From positions 25,996,001 through 26,060,000 of the forward strand of contig CANTUV010000024.1 of assembly GCA_947685225.1 (NCBI GenBank): a stretch of 64,000 bases of DNA, written 5' to 3'. The stretch comes from Garcia nutans. Its lineage: Eukaryota; Streptophyta; Magnoliopsida; Malpighiales; Euphorbiaceae. Made by a program: the position numbers and the translations under genes. The notes beneath the pieces were generated by a model. It saw only the letters and a program-made list of their open reading frames with translations. It was not told where the DNA came from and ran no database searches. Position 1 is the stretch's first letter. The number at the start of each line of letters is the position of its first letter. This document shows positions 47,334-58,796 of this stretch, one piece after another.

Positions 47334-49630
47334 TATAGACCCTTAATTATGACCTCAATTTGATAAGGTCCTAATTAAAGGATGCCAAAATAAATTTTAT
47401 CCAACTTTAAATATTTAAACCTAGTTTATAAATTTTAAAGGAGTCGGTTCAAATTAAAGAGGCATATATTTGATTGTAAAACCCTAAAATCAAGTGGAAT
47501 TGGCCTAAATTAAAATTTTTCGGTCCATAAGTTAAAAAAGGCCAGATTAATTTAAGTGAGGCCGGCCTGGAAGGCATTAGCATGCTTTATGTCGACCTTG
47601 GCAGCCCAAGATCGACATGAGCATGCCTCATGTTGACTTGGGCAAGCTAGGTCAACATGAGCATGCTTCATGTCGACCTTCGGAGGCTAGGTCGACATGA
47701 GCATGCTTCATGTCGAACTTGGCAGCCCAAGATCGACATGAGCATGCCTCATGTCAACTTAGGAAGCCCAAGGTCGACATGAGGTTGGTCCCATGTCTAC
47801 CTAGGGCAACTAGGTTGACATGGGTTCAATATTTTTCCTAATTCAACTAGAATTTGTTTTAGGTACTATTTTATATTAGGTTAAGGATTCTGAGTGAGGT
47901 TCGGATATAAATATCAAAGTTTCAGAATTCAGGAGGAGAAAACATGAACAAGAGAAAAACATTAAGAGGGGACGACAAGGAACATTAACAAGATAACAAG
48001 GAACATTAAAGAGAGACGACAACAAACAGAAAAGATTAGCAGTAAGCATTCATCAGTAATCAATCATTCAAATACAGCAACGCTGTCTTTGTTAATTGTT
48101 CATCCAGAAGTTAATTGTGGAAGAACCAACGAGCAGAGGTTTGATCTTTAATCATGAATTATTTATGTTTAAAGTAGTTTTGTTTATTTGATTAATAAGA
48201 ACATGCATGCATGCAGTAACTTGATCTTTGAACACACAGTATCTTGATCTTTGAACATGCAGTAAATTGGTTTTTGTTTTAATAACTTTAATCGTTTGCT
48301 TTGGTTTTTGTTTTAATAACTTTAATCGTTTGCTTTAATTATCACATTGATTAATTGGTATTCGTAATCCCACTGGAATATTTCATAAAACATAAAACTA
48401 TCCAGTAGTCAACAATTAATTGTTAAAATCTATCTTGTTTACTTTAACTTCAAGAACCGTATGTTATTTCATTAAAATACAAAACCATAAACTATTTTTA
48501 TCCAAAAGCATAAACCATTTTATTATTAAACTCCAAATATTGATTATTTTTCCAAAACCTTAATTTATTTCTTCAAATCCAAAATTATTTTTTTTAGGCA
48601 GTAAGTCAAATCCAAAAACCCTAACTATCCAAAACCCTAATTCCAAAAGCCCTAACTATCCAAAACTCTATTTCCAAAAACCCTAACTATCCGAAACCCT
48701 AATTCTTAAACCCTAGCTTTAAAAACCCTAATTCCAAAACCCTAGTTTCAAAAATCCTAAAAATCCTAATTTTAAAACCCTAATTATAAAACTTTAGTTT
48801 CTAAAACCCTAAGTTCCAAAACACTAAATTCAATTCGTAATTCTTTAAAACCCTAAATTTATATATTTATTGCTTTATTTAATTTTAGATTTGATTATAT
48901 AGTTTATTATATTTTTTTGATGGTTGATTTATTTAATTTCAATACTTGATTTATTTAATTTATCATGGATAAATGTTTATTATATATTTTGATTGGTGTT
49001 TTATATCTTTGATGAATGTTTTATTTATGATGAATGGTTATTTATTTTTATCGATTTATTTTGATTTCCAAATGTTGTAAGAGGTATGTTTCCACTTTGT
49101 GGGTACCTCATTAATTAAGTTCTATGTAATTTAAATTGCTTTTATTTTATACCAATGTAAAGGACATGTTTCTACCTTTCGGTGGGTGTCCTATTTAGGC
49201 ATCGATTATGTAAAGGCATGTTTCCATTTTCGGATGGGTGTCCATTTATTTGTTTTGCTTGGACATTGCTTTGATTTTTAATATAAAGATACTTTATTTC
49301 AATTGTTGCATGTAATATGGATAATATTATTATATTTAAGAATTTTATAATATTAAGACCTATAAGGGAGGCGGTTCCAATGAACTGGGCATTGTGGGGG
49401 TGCTGGGCCATTTCTCACCTTCCCCACACGTACCTAACTTTCCGAACCCATTACGGGGTTGGAAATTCCTTAGGAATCGAGTCATCCACCTTTTTCTTTT
49501 TCCTGGCCCGTCCGGGTGGTGACTCCATTTTCTCTGAACCTAGGTCCGTGTTCTCTAAGGCCCCGAGCCTAAACAGTGCCGAAGTCTCAAGAACCATTCC
49601 ACCGGGAGTGGAGGCGAAAATCCCCGCTCA
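47334..49630 (+). repeat. Family C 3' LTR
   Basis: 2297 bp, TATAGACCC (TG changed to TA) to CCCCGCTCA. It is longer than the 5' LTR mainly through extra AACCCTAA units near 48640-48730. It is followed not by outside DNA but by a primer site and leader. Confidence 0.9.
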
Positions 49631-50016
49631 CGGTGGCGACTCCACTGGGGATAAGAGAAGTTGATTCTGTTGGTCTCTATATTATTCTATTCTTTCTTAT
49701 AATGATTTTATCCATTGCATCATATTAGTTTGCATCGTGTGCGTGAGTTAGGACGCCTGTGTTACCCGTGTTGTGTTATGTAAGGGATACCATACTTTCA
49801 CTCAAGGTATGGAGATCAAGCATGGCATAACCACTCATAGCCTCATACCGTTTGGTATATACCTGCTATGGGAACCTAAGCCTGTCTACCCAAAGACTAA
49901 AGCTCATGTAATTGGCCTAGTTACATTCCTTAGGTTTTACCCTAAATGCATGTTGTTTGACTATGGTTAGTTTATCTTAGTCTAAATCATGGCTTATTTG
50001 GTTTGTTCTTTTTCTA
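49631..50016 (+). mobile_element. Second family C leader after the 3' LTR
   Basis: The primer site (49634-49651) and leader match 31891-32256 and carry on past the LARD-A insertion point (GGCTTATTTGGTTTGTTC), ending near 50016 where LARD-D starts. It contains the leader ORF at 49773-49970. LTR-C2 therefore has internal sequence on both sides, as in a tandem element or an LTR-LTR recombinant. Confidence 0.8.
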
Positions 50017-53000
50017 AAATTTTTGCTTAGTGGTACATACTTTGATATAAATTTAACTTAAAATAATAATTCAAAATAACGCAATATGCATTTCTCTATA
50101 GCATAACATGATTGATGACTTTATCAACACACATTTCCATAATCCTTGTCCAAGTACCACACTCACATGCATTGGGCCCAAATAACCCTATATATTATTT
50201 AAGTTCCAGAGACATTATTTTGGTGCATCTTGATGCCCAGCATTTAGCCCAAAGGCAAGTAATATCATAAATGACACCCAGTGTTTAGCCCGAAGGAAAA
50301 TAATAGTGACACCTAATGTCTACCCCCAAAAGCAAATCATATAATGGCATGCCATATCCATATCACTAGACATAAAGCTCTGGAACAAGATACTAGATAG
50401 GGCAACACACATGTCATATGTATATTTCCATATATTTTTATCATAAACATCCCATTCTTTGTGGCTTCCATAATGTGGCCAAATTCTTTTTACAAACACA
50501 TTCTATCCATTTTCCATATACTTCATATACAATTTGCATATTTCTATATACTTCAATCATATTGATATTTTTGCCTCAATTTTCACATTACCTTACTATT
50601 ATCCATATTTTTCAATCATAAAAATATATTTGTGGCTAAGATTCTTATTTCAAATGACCAAACATGTCTTTTTACCAATTAAGCAAAAATAAAGATAATA
50701 GCCATTCTACAATGGTTTAATATCTCACATATCATGCATTTCATACACTTTTACACATAACTATGTACTTTACATGTGAATACTCACATTAAAGTAGCAT
50801 CACACAACCATTTACATTCGATGTAGTATGTCAATTCAATGAAATTAAATGCATAAATACCAAAGTATGTACTAACCTTCACTTATGGAAACTTCCAAGC
50901 GAAGTTCACTCCCCTTCCTTTACTTTAAAAATCATTCTTCACCTCTTGATTTGGGAAACTTAACCCTACTCACTCCCTAAACAAAATGTGAGTGTAAACA
51001 AGTCATTAGGAACTCATTCCTAACCACTTTAACTAACATAACTCAATTTATCACATTTCCTTTAAATTTCTAAAATTTGCCTAACTCACTTTAATTTTGG
51101 ATTTCTATTCCAATCAATTCCAAATCAAGTTTAAACTAAATTATGTTATTAAAATCATATTCTAACACAATTTAATAAATTAAATTCAATTTACATCAAT
51201 TCTATCCAAATCCCATGAAAACCTTAAATCATCTACTACCTCTTTCAAATTCTAATCAAATTCATTCTTTTAAATCATACAACCTTAAAATCATTTCCTC
51301 TACATCAAAATAATATCATTCAAACCCATTTAAATTATTATCCAAACCTCTTTCAACAACTCAATTTTCACATATCAACTCCATAAACCCTGACTTCCCA
51401 AAAACCGACTCTTATTTAACTTCAAAACCTCAAATCTTACATAATCTTATATTTTAAGAAAACTCACCTAAAAAACAAGAAGACTTACATAAAACTTAAG
51501 GATTCTTCAAAATCACCATGAATTTTTATCAATCTTTGGTAAATTTGAAGTAATTGAAGAAGAACAAACTATCTTGTTCTTTTATAAAAATTTAGCCAAA
51601 AGTGAGAGAGAGAAGAAGATAAAAAATAGTTTTTTTTTTTTTACTTTTTAATTACTTCTTCCATCTTAACCACTTGCAAATATATTAATTTATTATTTAT
51701 TTAATTAATAATAATTAAATATTTAGATATTTCTTCTTCCATCCATATTTCATTTTAATTTTTAATTAATTTTTTCTAATTTTACTTCTTTGTTTTTCCC
51801 ATCAACTCATACATATATAATATTTTTTAGTCAATTAATATTTAATTAATATCTGAATTTTCCATGATCTTCCACTACCAAAAAATTATTTTAATTATTT
51901 TAATTTTATTTTATTTACTTATTTATTTATTTATTTGACTTTGACTTTTCAATTGATTTTGTCCTTTAATGCAAATATGTATATCATATATATTTTGTGT
52001 ATATACTGTATATACAATATATATATTTATCATATTTATACATTGTATTTCTCTCTTCCAACATACCTAATCAATCCTCTATATTAATTATTCTGATGTA
52101 TACTAAAAATACGGATGTTACTTTTCTCTTTCCCTTAAATAATTTCATCCTTGAAATTACATGATATTGTGAACAACTTCATCATACTCAAACACCCATC
52201 CCAATTCTCTATCTAACCAATCATATGATTATCAGCACAAATCTACTATAATTTCTAATCGCATAATCTTTTCTCTCCCCCTTTATGAATCTCCCGAATC
52301 TTCATATGGAATTTTAGATCATTTCTCTATACTTAAGAATTCAATATTGTAAGTCACTTTAAGACAATCTCACCAAACTTTACTATCTACTATTTATACC
52401 TTACAAACAAGTACCTGTAATACTGCAAATAAGAGCAACTCAAATTTCCAATCAACAAGCCTTACTATCTAATTTATACATTTCCCTTTATAATTTAATT
52501 ATTTTTTTCAAGAAAACCATTTTGTCTCTTACACCCTTCACTTAATTCTTAAATGTTTCATCATGTCGTTGCCCTTATCTAAATTTCACTATCCAATAAA
52601 TTAATTTTATTTTAATTTCTTTGATAACCCTCATTATATACTATATTCAATCTCTAAATACATTTTTCCTCAACTTTAATAATTAGCTGACATTCAAACT
52701 TTTGGTCCTCATATATTTTCAAGCTTCTCATATGTTGCTACTCCCTTTTTATTTCATTTATTTTTTTGTATATTTCTTTTTTAAATTACTCCATACATTT
52801 TTATAAGTTTTATTAATTATGGATAATCTTTTCACTTCCACTTGTCATGTATATTAAATATACATATACTAAAATAATTCATTTAACCTTGTTTTTATAT
52901 CAATTTTAACTCTTCAACACACTTCTCATTGTATAATTCTATTTCCTCAACCCACATTTCATTTTCTACTCATAGCAAATTAATTCTAAATAAAAACTTT

Positions 53001-55384
53001 AATATTCTTAATTACCTCTCTTTAAATATATGAATTCTACAAACTATCAACTTCATTCCATGAATGTATATCATGTGTTTACACTATGCAAATTTTATGC
53101 ATATACATATTTTGTAGTTTATATCTTTCACCATTATCTTATTAAATCTCTTTATGCACAAACACAAAATTTTTAATTATTTTTTCCTCTTTGTCCTATT
53201 AACATCACAATTTATTTTAATTTGCTCCATAATAAATTTTTCTTATATATAACCTCTTCCTTTTATCTAACTATTTACAATAAATGTAATTTTGGCATAC
53301 CAACCACTTTCATATACAATTTATAAATTACCATAATTCTCAATGTGATATTGCAAGTATACAATAAGTATACGATCTGTATTTCTCATATTATTTGCAT
53401 CGTTTAGTTTCTACAACTCATTTAATTCCTTCATTTCTCTTTTTCCTATATTCCATTAACATTCTTTCAAATTATTCCCAAATCATTAATTCTCAATCAT
53501 TTTATCAACTCCCCTACCTTAATTATCAATTTTACTTGCTTCTTCAAAAATAACTTTATAATATGCTATTCACATATAATTAATACATATTCGTTCTTTA
53601 GTTATACATCAATTTGAGCATCCAATTACACATATTAATACTTTTCTTAAAATTTGCCCACTTTTAAGTCTTACTATCTAATAAATTGATTGCACTATAA
53701 TCACAGAAACAATCTATAAATAATTACAAATAATCCCAAAATTTACTCATCATATCTTTATTAATTCCATCCACTTAAATCAAATGAATAACATTGAGCA
53801 CATGAAGAACTCAATTTAATTCCACTCAAACTTTCCATAAATTAATCAACCAAATACAGTTGAATGAGCTTACATTAAATCTTCATTAAATTATATACTA
53901 GTCTCTCTTATCTTCAATTCTCATTCAACGGCACTTTTCTTTCTCTTTTCCTCCGATCTCTTACTTATACATGTCTTAGCTATAAAATATTATAATCACT
54001 ATCACCTTCAACATTAGACATAGCTCATTTAACCCAACATTATCTCATAAATATATAATAGCCATCTAAATTCATATACATTTTCAACCCATAAGCAAGT
54101 AATTCATATTTTTATTCTCCAAATAATGGCTATTATTGTTTTTCTATTAATCAATTCAACTAATGAAACCTCTCCAACATCTTTTGTACTCACTCTCAAA
54201 CTAACCTTAACCTTATCTTCACTTGGAGCATCACTCTCCACCTATAGATACCGCCACATCAGAGACCAACATGAGTGCCAATGCATATACATGTATCACA
54301 AATAAATTCACATTTTGAAATTCCCCTTCATTTTCTTTTAAAAGCCACGTAGGTTGAGAATCTCAAACATAGGTTCTGATACCAAAATAAATGTAACACC
54401 ATTATACTCTATATATGTACAATACATATATCTTGCACATGTAAAATAAATATACATAATACAAGTGTCTCACTATTTCAGTCATTAGAAAATTTACCAA
54501 AATTTTCAATAGAATAATTTTTTTTACATAAGGATAATTTATTAGATAAACAAATATAAGTAATTTAAATATTAAAATAGTATTTATTATTAAAAATCTC
54601 TAGGAAAAATTCGCCAGAGTTTTGGCTATAATTCAGACATACCTATAAAAATATCAAGACACAACCTGCACAAAAACACACTCCGAATATACATATATTT
54701 TTAATACTCAAACATTTCTCCAAAACGTTCAATATCACAAAATCACATAGATACATATATATACCAAGAAGTATTCAAATATTCATATTATTCAAATAAA
54801 CCTAAATTTACAATATTTTTATATAGTCCATAATGTATAAAAAACATAATGTGTTTAATCAAACATAAATAGGTACATGCTATGCGGTGGCCTTTGGTCT
54901 GGTGGCAAGCTGATAAACTTCAAGTACTAGCCAAAAAATCTAGACCTAGTTAGGTCTAATAGAACCCTCCATCTCTATCTTGTCACCTGAATAATGGAAT
55001 AGTTGCTAAACTTTTTGCCTAGTGGTACATACTTTGATAATAAAAGTTAACTTAAAAATAATCATTCAAAATAATGCAATATGCATTTATCTACAGCATA
55101 ACATGATTAATGCCTTTATGAACACACGTTTCCATAATCCTTGAAGGCAAGTAATATCATAAGTGACACCTAGTGTCTATCCTAAAGGTAAATAATAGTG
55201 ACGCCTAGCTTCTAATCCCGAAGGAAAATCATATAATGACATGCCATATCCATATCACCAGACACAAAGCTTTGGAACGAGATACTATATGGGGCAATAC
55301 ACATTTCATATACATTTCCATATATTATTTTATCATAAACATCCCATTATTTTTTCACTTCCATAATATGGCCAAATTATTTGT
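50017..55384 (-). mobile_element. LARD-D: second non-coding LTR element, both LTRs cut
   Basis: Minus orientation. Left LTR 50017-52121 lacks its first ~620 bp (plus-strand order). Internal region 52122-54391 is non-coding. Right LTR 54392-55384 keeps the first ~990 bp. The two overlap in 50017-50470 versus 55010-55384 (TTAGTGGTACATACTTTGAT, CATAAACATCCCATT). Primer site 54372-54384 (minus TGGTATCAGAACC, Met type); polypurine end at 52122-52137 with a GGATGAAATTATTTAAGGG motif. LTR start TGTAACACCATTATAC is like LARD-A but the body is different. The plus strand is very poor in G. Confidence 0.75.
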
Positions 55385-56534
55385 TGTCCCAAGATGGCAA
55401 CTAAGAGGGAGGGTGAATTGGTTATTTTGAAGAAGTGATAGTAAATTAAAAATTTAAGATCAAACACAAAAAGAAAGGAGTAGAGAATAGAAGAACATAC
55501 ATAAATAATTTAGAGTGGTTCAGATTATGTCTATCTTACATCCATTTCCTTAACAACTTGTTAAGGTTCCACTAATCTTGAGTTTTTATAAGCTCAACTC
55601 TAACTTGGTGTTTTCACAAGTTCACACCAAATTTTTACAAGGTTTTAGTAACTTCCTCATAACCCAATAAGAGTTTTCTCAGGCTCACTCTAAAACCTAA
55701 GTGTTTCAAAGCTCACACTCAAACTTGCAATGGTGTTTAATGCTCAAACCCAACACTCAAAGCAATACAATTAGAAATTATGATGTAAAGAAGTGAAAGT
55801 TGTTATGCTTGGCTATTACAATCACAATTACTCTCAAATAAGAGGTTTCTTCTGGTATTTGTACCCATTAGGACTTTGAATAGCCGCTTGAAGTGGTTTC
55901 CACATGTTTGGTTCTTTTTTTCACTTAAATAGTGTTTAAGACACTTTGTATGGTCACCATACATCTTGAGCGGCAGCACAACTCAAGATTTCTTTAATGG
56001 CCATTTCAAATGATAAACTTCATGTGCCTGACAGAATCATATCTGCCTATCTTGCCATGTCTTACGGTCACATAATGAATAGTTAATGTTTAATTTTAAA
56101 TCCTTCTTCCATGTGTCCAATTATCATTGTTACAACATATTTGGTGCTAAAATTCAAATTTCCTAGTGTGGTGTGGCCACACAAATTGAGTTTCTCATTG
56201 CACAAATTCACCTCTATCTCTTTTGTGGTTTGGTTGAAGTTATGGACACTAATTGTGTGGTCACATGAAATAATGCATAGTCGCACAATGGTTTGTGCAT
56301 CGATGCTCAACTGCCCAGTCTGGCCGCTATCACTTTGTGAGTTTTGTGATTTTTGCTCATTGTTTTGTGCGGTCGCTTGAATACTTAGAGTAGTCGCACA
56401 ATGTGCTTATGGTCTGATGTGGCTGCACCAGAGACCCTGCTTTCTTTTGTGTTTTCAAGGAGTTTCCTTCCCTTAGCCTTTGCTTGATTGCTCAATATGT
56501 TGGGCGGTAACATGAGGCCTAAAAATTTTGGTAC
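55385..56534. repeat. LTR-like repeat, family unclear
   Basis: Begins near TGTTGTCCCAAGATGGCAAC and AGGGAGGGTGAATTGG, a beginning I associate with plant copia-type repeats, but this is from memory. No protein is supported. At 56160-56430 there is a set of short motifs: GTGTGGCCACAC (perfect palindrome, 56170-56181), several GTCGCACAATG and TGTGCGGTCGC. I cannot define its ends. Confidence 0.35.
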
Positions 56535-57625
56535 TGTAGACCCTTAATTTTTTACCTAGTCTAGTTCGATTTTTTTTATAGTCAAAAATAAATTTTTATA
56601 GTATTTTAATTAAATAATATTTATTTCAGTATTTATTATTTGTAATTTTTAATAAAAATGGCAATATGAGTAAAGTTAAAAATAAATAAATAAATTGATG
56701 ATGAAAAAATCGACTTAGGCCAATTCGCCGCAGGAATTTCCTGCAGCGAATTGGCTGGCCGCCCAGTTTTTCACCAGCAACTTTCCAGTGCTCACAATTC
56801 TTGGCCCGCAACAGTTTTTTTCGCCTGCGCAATTTTCCAACACAATTTTTTTTGAAACCAAATTATATTTGGTTTTGGTTTCTTTTCCTAATTAGTTTTA
56901 GTTTTCTTAGGCAATTAGAAGTAGGTTTAAGATTTTTTTCTATAAATACCACATTAAAACACATAATTATTGGTCGAAAAAATTATTTTACAAGGAGAAA
57001 AATTGTTTACTGGATCGAAGACTCAAAAAGTTCTATCAGCCAAAAGGGAACCCTATCAAGCAAGAGACATTAGCAATAAGAAGCAATCAATCCATCAAAG
57101 GCAGCAACATTGCCTTTGATATTGTTCATCCAGAAATCAATTTTTGGTGGAACCAATGAACAGAGGTTTGAATCTCTATTTTCTTTATTTATTTCTTTAC
57201 AGTAGCTTCATCAATCAAATTGGATTAATTGTTTCATCATACAATTTGATCAAAAACTTCAAAAACACTAAATCATCCTTCTGTTTCTAAAACTTCAAAA
57301 ACCATAAATTACTCTTCTGCTTCCAAAACTTTAAAACCCTAACCTAATCTCTATTTAAAAAATCCAGTGGCCTTATTTTTTTAAGCATCAAAAGCTTTGA
57401 CCCTAATTAATTCTTCTTTCCAAAAATCACACAGTAATCATTATTCTTTTAAAAATAACACTAGTTTCTTCCAGTTTCGAAACCCTATTTTCTAAATCTT
57501 AAACCCTAAAATCTTAATTTTCAACACCAAAACCTACAACTCTAAAAGCCAGATTTCAAAATCTTTCAGGGCGCGGCCCCTAACCCTTCAAGGGGAGCTA
57601 CCCCCTTGACCCCCACCCTCTAAGT
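56535..57625 (+). repeat. LTR related to family C, 3' end missing
   Basis: Starts TGTAGACCCTTAATT like family C and shares the stretch CATTGCCTTTGATATTGTTC ... GAACAGAGGTTTGA (57105-57170) and AACCCTAA motifs (57330-57510), but the first 500 bp differ. It has the palindrome at 56720-56754. Near its right end is a GC-rich block with CAAGGGG and CCCCTTG arms (57589-57608). It joins copy 3 tail to tail near 57625. Confidence 0.55.
56720..56754. repeat. 35 bp near-perfect palindrome
   Basis: Arms CCAATTCGCCGCAGGAA and TTCCTGCAGCGAATTGG of 17 bp with one mismatch and a single central T. It lies 185 bp inside the LTR start, in otherwise AT-rich DNA. Confidence 0.85.
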
Positions 57626-57715
57626 TTGACTATATTTGCCCCCTTCTTGAATGATATGAGACTACGATAAAAGAGAGTGAAAAGCAATAAGACTTACTTT
57701 TGATGAGATGGTTAC

Positions 57716-58796
57716 TTGAATTTGATTTGGGTACTTGGACCCGAGACTGAACTTGATTTGTGTATTTGGACCCGAGACTGGATTGAATTTGGGTACATGG
57801 ACCCGAGGTTGAATTTCATTTGGGTACTTGGAACCGAGATTGGATACTTGGACTCGAGATTGAATTTGATTTGTGTACTTAGATCTGAGACCAGATTGAA
57901 TTTGGGTACTTGGACCCGAGATTGTGTACTTGGACCCGAGATTGGGTACTTGGACCCAAGGTTGAATTTGATTTGGGTAAATGGACCCGAGATTAAATTT
58001 GATTTTGGTACTTGGACCCAAGATTGGATTGAATTTGGGTACTTGGACTCAAGATTGGGTACTTGAACCCGAGGTTGAATTTGATTTAGGTACTTGGACC
58101 TGAGACTGAAATTTGATTTAGGTACTTGGACCCGAGATTACCTTTGGTTTGGGTACTTGGACCCGAGATTAAATTTGATTTGGGTACTTGGACCTGAGAT
58201 TGGGTACTTGGACACAAGATTGAATTGGATTTGGCTACTTGGACTCGAGATTGGATACTTGGACCTGAGATTAAATTTGATTTGGATACTTGGAGCTGAG
58301 ATTAAATTTGATTTTTGTACTTGGATGCAAGATTAAATTTGATTTGGGTACTTGGACCCGAGATTAAATTTGATTTGGGTACTTGGACCCAAGATTGGGT
58401 ACTTGGACCTGAGATTGGGTACTTGGACACAAGATTGAATTGGATTTGGGTACTTGGACTCGAGATTGGATACTTGGACCTGAGATTAAATTTGATTTGG
58501 ATACTTGGAGCCGAGATTAAATTTGATTTTTGTACTTGGATGCAAGATTAAATTTGATTTGGGTACTTGGACCCGAGATTAAATTTAATTTAGGTACTTG
58601 GACCAGAGATTGGGTACTTGGCCCCGAGATTGAATTTGATTTGGGTACTTGGACTCGAGATTGGGTACATGGCCCTGAGATTGAATTTGATTTTGGTACT
58701 TGGACTCGAGATTGGATACTTGGACCCGTAACTGGATTGGATTTAGGTACTTGGACTCGTGACTGGTACTTAGACCCGAGATTGAATTGGATTTGA
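57716..58796 (-). repeat. Minisatellite of copy 3
   Basis: About 35-40 units, reverse complement of the array at 46520-47250. It shows a larger-scale duplication: about 215 bp ending in CTTGGATGCAAGATTAAATT occurs twice (about 58120-58335 and 58335-58550). Confidence 0.85.

Larger units (their letters stand above)
29659..49630 (+). mobile_element. Family C: Tat-type gag-only LTR element (TR-GAG-like)
   Basis: LTRs at 29659-31890 and 47334-49630, primer site at 31894, polypurine tract at 47319-47333. Without the LARD-A insertion it is about 10.4 kb. Its only protein gene is gag (42390-43930); the expected protease-RT-integrase is replaced by about 3.4 kb of non-coding repeats. At 46080 the string CAAACACCCTGCGAAGTAA equals the end of an RNase H frame seen at 25860, so pol was probably lost by internal deletion. 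Gag-only plant elements like this are called TR-GAGs and depend on pol from relatives. The left flank is an LTR of copy 1 in inverse orientation and the right flank is another family C leader, so no target duplication is seen. Confidence 0.85.

Noticed and set aside
51620..51650. Poly-T run as a retroposon (SINE) tail
   Set aside because: It lies within the LARD-D LTR, with no adjacent Pol III promoter boxes that I could see.
55385..56534. Assignment as a copia LTR
   Set aside because: Only the first words look familiar; I found no pol, no partner LTR and no primer site in the window.
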